The notes under the pieces are model-generated. The model did not search any database. It had not been told where the DNA came from and was given only the letters and a program-made list of their open reading frames with translations. Of a DNA stretch of 7,810 nt, positions 5,802-7,810 are shown one piece after another. A program made the position numbers and the translations under genes. The stretch is from NCBI GenBank assembly GCA_021817645.1, contig JAKAGH010000146.1:1-7810 (forward strand), written 5' to 3'. This DNA comes from Deltaproteobacteria bacterium (GTDB lineage: Bacteria > Desulfobacterota > Desulfobaccia > Desulfobaccales > 0-14-0-80-60-11). Numbering within the stretch: position 1 is the stretch's first letter; each line of letters begins with the position of its first letter.

Positions 5802-5840
5802 AAAAAAAATCGGCCGGGAAGACTTAGCAACCCGTCCGAT
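5802..5840 (-). promoter_or_regulatory. Terminator-like hairpin in the csp leader (candidate attenuator)
   Basis: On the - strand ATCGG-A-CGGG (5840-5831) pairs with CCCG-G-CCGAT (5818-5809). This gives nine pairs with one internal mismatch around a 12-base loop, followed at once by seven or more Ts (5808-5802). That is the form of an intrinsic terminator, yet it lies between the promoter and the csp start, inside the leader. A second, smaller hairpin (CCTGC/GCAGG, 5768-5772 with 5780-5784, T-rich loop) sits closer to the gene. Conditional termination or a temperature-sensitive fold is inferred; no known riboswitch class was recognised. Confidence 0.6.
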
Positions 5841-5893
5841 CATTGTCCAGGACTCGTGGCCCGGCTTTCAGTCTGACATGCTAAACTTTATTT

Positions 5894-5921
5894 ATTTTAC
5901 AAGAAAATCGCTCAATGTCAA
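5894..5921 (-). promoter_or_regulatory. Sigma-70 promoter of the csp block
   Basis: Read on the - strand, a perfect -35 TTGACA (5921-5916), a 16-base spacer and the -10 TAAAAT (5899-5894, five of six consensus) are present. The bases upstream of the -35 (5937-5922) are nearly all A/T, like an UP element. The predicted start near 5887 leaves a leader of about 150 bases before the csp ATG. Confidence 0.82.
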
Positions 5922-5947
5922 GCTAATTAAAATAAAACCGGGCCTTA

Positions 5948-5960
5948 TCGTAAATTACGA
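5948..5960. promoter_or_regulatory. Palindrome upstream of the csp promoter
   Basis: TCGTAAATTACGA is a perfect six-base inverted repeat around a central A, centred about 35 bases upstream of the csp -35. Flanking CCTT/AAGG extends the symmetry with a two-base bulge. The size and place fit an operator for a dimeric regulator; no regulator can be named. Confidence 0.35.
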
Positions 5961-6095
5961 AGGTTATAAGTTAAGATTAACAGACCTAATCAAGAGAATA
6001 GCAGCAGGTATTCCTTTATTTAGGGAAATAATATACAAGATCAATAAAATCAATATTTTCAAAGTAGCTGATTATATTAGTATATTGATAATAAT

Positions 6096-6115
6096 CTGAT
6101 AACAACAGTTATCAG
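6096..6115. repeat. Perfect 8-base inverted repeat
   Basis: CTGATAAC and GTTATCAG flank the four-base loop AACA. A further GTTATC copy (6115-6120 region, AGTTATC) follows. It is 150 bases beyond the stop of the radical SAM gene. It could be a weak transcript end or a protein-binding site; no T-run follows the stem on the - strand. Confidence 0.5.
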
Positions 6116-6262
6116 TTATCTCATATTACTTTTCTAATGAAAAAAACAATAAATTTATGTTAAATTCGAGCACAGAGTAGAACAAGGGAAATGCATTTTG
6201 CTAATTTGACAAAAGTTTGACTCCGAGCATCAGCGACTGCCTCTTAAAGCCACAACGGTTAA

Positions 6263-7687
6263 TCAGCCATGCCTGGTTTTCAGGAGTTGCAATATCAGGG
6301 AAGTTTTTTTAAGGGAATGCCTGAGAAATAGCCGAGCCAGGGGGTTGTGTCTTATGAGCCGCAGGAGGTCGAGCAGGGTACCCCAGCGCAGGATAACCCT
6401 TTTTAAATAATACCCATAAATTTCCCGAGCCTGTTTTGCCAGGGTGATTTGGTCGGCCTGGCCGGGAAAGTCAGAGATTTCGCGGCTGTCAGCCTCCTTC
6501 AGGGTGGCAGGTTCTGCGGAGCCCACCAATTCATGCCATAATTGCGAGCCCGGGTGAACTCTAATATTACCAATATTGATGAGGTGGGGCCGGGCTTCTC
6601 CCAGAAAGGCCTTGGTATTCTCTATGTCGGTCTGGGTTTCTCCCGGCCCGCCGATCATGAGCCAGGTGTAGACCAGGAAATGATGCTTCTTAGCCCGCCG
6701 TATCCCCTGGGCCACTGCCTGAGCCAGACCGGGTTTGCGATAGCGCCGCCGCTGGGGATCGGAGCCGGTTTCCACCCCCAGAAAGAAAAGGTCGAATCCT
6801 GCCTGGCGCATGAGTTCCATGGTTGAATCAGGAAGATGTTCTACGAACCCTTCGAAGGCAAAACGCATCTGGAGGTCATCCTGGATAATCAGGCGGCACA
6901 GCTGTTCCATGCGAGAGGTGCTGACAGTCAGGTTCTCATCCGTAAACACCGCCATCTTGTAGCCCAGTCGAGACAAGTGACGCAATTCCTGGAGCACGTT
7001 TTCGGGGCTCCGGGGCCGCCACCTGGATAGTTCGGCGGGTATGCGGGTGCAAAAGGTGCAATGACCCGGGCAGCCCCGGGAGGAAAGAACGCTGGTTATC
7101 GGCACGCCGGTGGACATTTGCCAATGGCCCCATTGGGCGTAATACCCCTGGTACTCAGAAATAGTACAGTCCGGAAAGGGTAAAGCGTCCAGATCCCGGA
7201 CAACCTGAGGCTGTCCCTGGATAATTTTTCCCCGGTCTCGATAAGATAGTCCACGCACTCCAGTCAGGCCCTGGTTCTTTTGCAGGGCTTGGCAAAGTTC
7301 CGAAAAAGATTCTTCCCCCTCTCCCCGGAGCACCAGATCAACTTCAGGCACTTCCCGGAGCAGGAGACGGTCATACAGAGTGGCATGCTGGCCGCCCAGT
7401 ATGGTCGTCACCGTGGGGTGGGCCTGCTTCACCTTTTTCAAAAGTTTGAGGCCGCGGTTGATATTGCTGCTCATGACCGACAGACCAAAGATCGCGGGTT
7501 GGTGGGCCATTACGCGAGCTGCGGCCTCCTGGGAGTAAAGACCTTCCGCGAAGGCATCAACGATTTTGATCTTGTCTCCAAGTTTTTTTTGGGCGGCCGT
7601 GGCGACATAAATCAGCCCGAGAGGCGGAGGCATTCCGAGACCGCACTTAGAACCATCTGCCGGAGGAGTTGCGAGAACAATTGCCAT
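6263..7687 (-). CDS. B12-binding-domain radical SAM protein
   Basis: A 474-residue enzyme of the cobalamin-binding radical SAM class (BchE-like layout). The N-terminal B12-binding Rossmann domain (about 1-140) shows PPPLGLIYVATAA, IVDAFAEGL, TTILGGQHATLY and VDLVLRGEGEESFSEL. The radical SAM barrel follows with the CxxxCxxC motif CPGHCTFC (Cys206, Cys210, Cys213), which would hold the 4Fe-4S cluster that cleaves SAM. Later motifs are FTDENLTV, FFLGVETGSD and MIGGPGET. The C-terminal region after about 390 is less conserved and ends very basic. Relatives methylate or rearrange lipids, cofactors and antibiotics; the substrate here cannot be told. I chose ATG 7687 because TTGAGG lies nine bases before it. 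A TTG at 7702 would add five residues and overlap an upstream stop as TTGA. No terminator with a T-run is evident downstream. Confidence 0.92.
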   Translation of the reverse strand: MAIVLATPPADGSKCGLGMPPPLGLIYVATAAQKKLGDKIKIVDAFAEGLYSQEAAARVMAHQPAIFGLSVMSSNINRGLKLLKKVKQAHPTVTTILGGQHATLYDRLLLREVPEVDLVLRGEGEESFSELCQALQKNQGLTGVRGLSYRDRGKIIQGQPQVVRDLDALPFPDCTISEYQGYYAQWGHWQMSTGVPITSVLSSRGCPGHCTFCTRIPAELSRWRPRSPENVLQELRHLSRLGYKMAVFTDENLTVSTSRMEQLCRLIIQDDLQMRFAFEGFVEHLPDSTMELMRQAGFDLFFLGVETGSDPQRRRYRKPGLAQAVAQGIRRAKKHHFLVYTWLMIGGPGETQTDIENTKAFLGEARPHLINIGNIRVHPGSQLWHELVGSAEPATLKEADSREISDFPGQADQITLAKQAREIYGYYLKRVILRWGTLLDLLRLIRHNPLARLFLRHSLKKTSLILQLLKTRHG

Positions 7688-7698
7688 GGGTTTTAACC

Positions 7699-7810
7699 TC
7701 AATAAATTTTTTCGAATAAACCGAAATTATGCAGCCGCCTTGATCCCGCAGTCAGGTCGCTTTCACAGCCGGCGCAGTTCCGGTTCTTAACGGCCTGCTT
7801 ACGGTGACAC
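7699..7810 (-). CDS. Possible C-terminal end of an upstream gene
   Basis: One - strand frame is open from the window edge for 36 codons and ends in TGA at 7701-7699, next to the radical SAM start. The other two frames on this strand have stops. The residues include NCAGCESDLTAG, with a CxxC pair, and end FGLFEKIY. The stop lies within the ribosome-site region of the next gene, which would suit a coupled operon. A 36-codon open frame in GC-rich DNA can occur by chance, and I do not recognise the protein, so this is tentative. Confidence 0.33.
   Translation of the reverse strand, partial: CHRKQAVKNRNCAGCESDLTAGSRRLHNFGLFEKIY

Larger units (their letters stand above)
5922..6262. other. AT-rich gene-free stretch
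   Basis: This interval is strikingly AT-rich compared with the GC-rich genes on both sides. I see no convincing gene in it. The one open frame on the + strand (5878-6099, 73 codons) lacks a ribosome site, overlaps the csp promoter and has a composition dominated by Ile, Lys, Asn and Leu. The interval holds two palindromes listed separately, short A/T tracts that could bend DNA, and a direct repeat TTTGAC (6205-6210 and 6216-6221). It may carry control sites for csp, or be acquired DNA. Confidence 0.6.

Noticed and set aside
5735..5830. N-terminal extension of the cold-shock protein from 5830
   Set aside because: The family starts at MKETGTVKWF, AGGAGG sits directly before that ATG, and the extension translates leader hairpins and T-runs.
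5878..6099. A 73-codon + strand frame in the AT-rich stretch
   Set aside because: It has no ribosome site, starts on top of the csp promoter and has a low-complexity Ile/Lys/Asn composition with no recognisable domain. Kept only as a point in the island finding.

Overview
The window is GC-rich (except for one AT-rich intergenic stretch) and densely coded. Gene content suggests a member of the former Deltaproteobacteria (Desulfobacterota-like). The grounds are clpX overlapping lon, a Ctc-type long ribosomal protein L25, a small RRM protein next to a cold-shock protein, a cobalamin-binding radical SAM enzyme, and intergenic spacers filled with short-period repeats. This placement is inference from layout and protein style, not from a database search.

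Layout, left to right. (1) The 3' two thirds of clpX and the whole of lon lie on the + strand with a 4-base overlap. They form an ATP-dependent protease operon: the ClpXP unfoldase and the Lon protease. (2) A stable-RNA interval follows on the + strand. An octamer-type inverted repeat, a candidate promoter, tRNA-Val(UAC), a heptamer-type inverted repeat, tRNA-Asp(GUC) and an intrinsic terminator come in that order. A truncated tyrosine recombinase on the - strand points at the 3' end of tRNA-Asp, and its stop codon lies inside the tRNA terminator. This looks like the scar of an integrated element. (3) A - strand block of RNA-binding proteins is read right to left: a cold-shock protein, a 73-residue basic/acidic protein of unknown function, a small RRM protein and ribosomal protein L25/Ctc. 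It begins at a near-consensus sigma-70 promoter and a roughly 150-base leader containing a terminator-like hairpin. The only clear intrinsic terminator of the block comes after L25. (4) A gene-poor AT-rich stretch separates this block from (5) a - strand B12-binding radical SAM enzyme, itself preceded by what may be the tail of a coupled upstream gene.

How the parts may work together. ClpX and Lon handle protein quality control. The Csp, small-protein, RRM and L25/Ctc block looks like an RNA-chaperone and translation unit, plausibly responding to cold or general stress. The leader attenuator and the hairpins between genes could set the ratios of the products. The most interesting items are the csp leader terminator-like element, the undescribed 73-residue protein translationally coupled to the RRM gene, the integrase scar at tRNA-Asp, and the two families of periodic inverted repeats that flank tRNA-Val.
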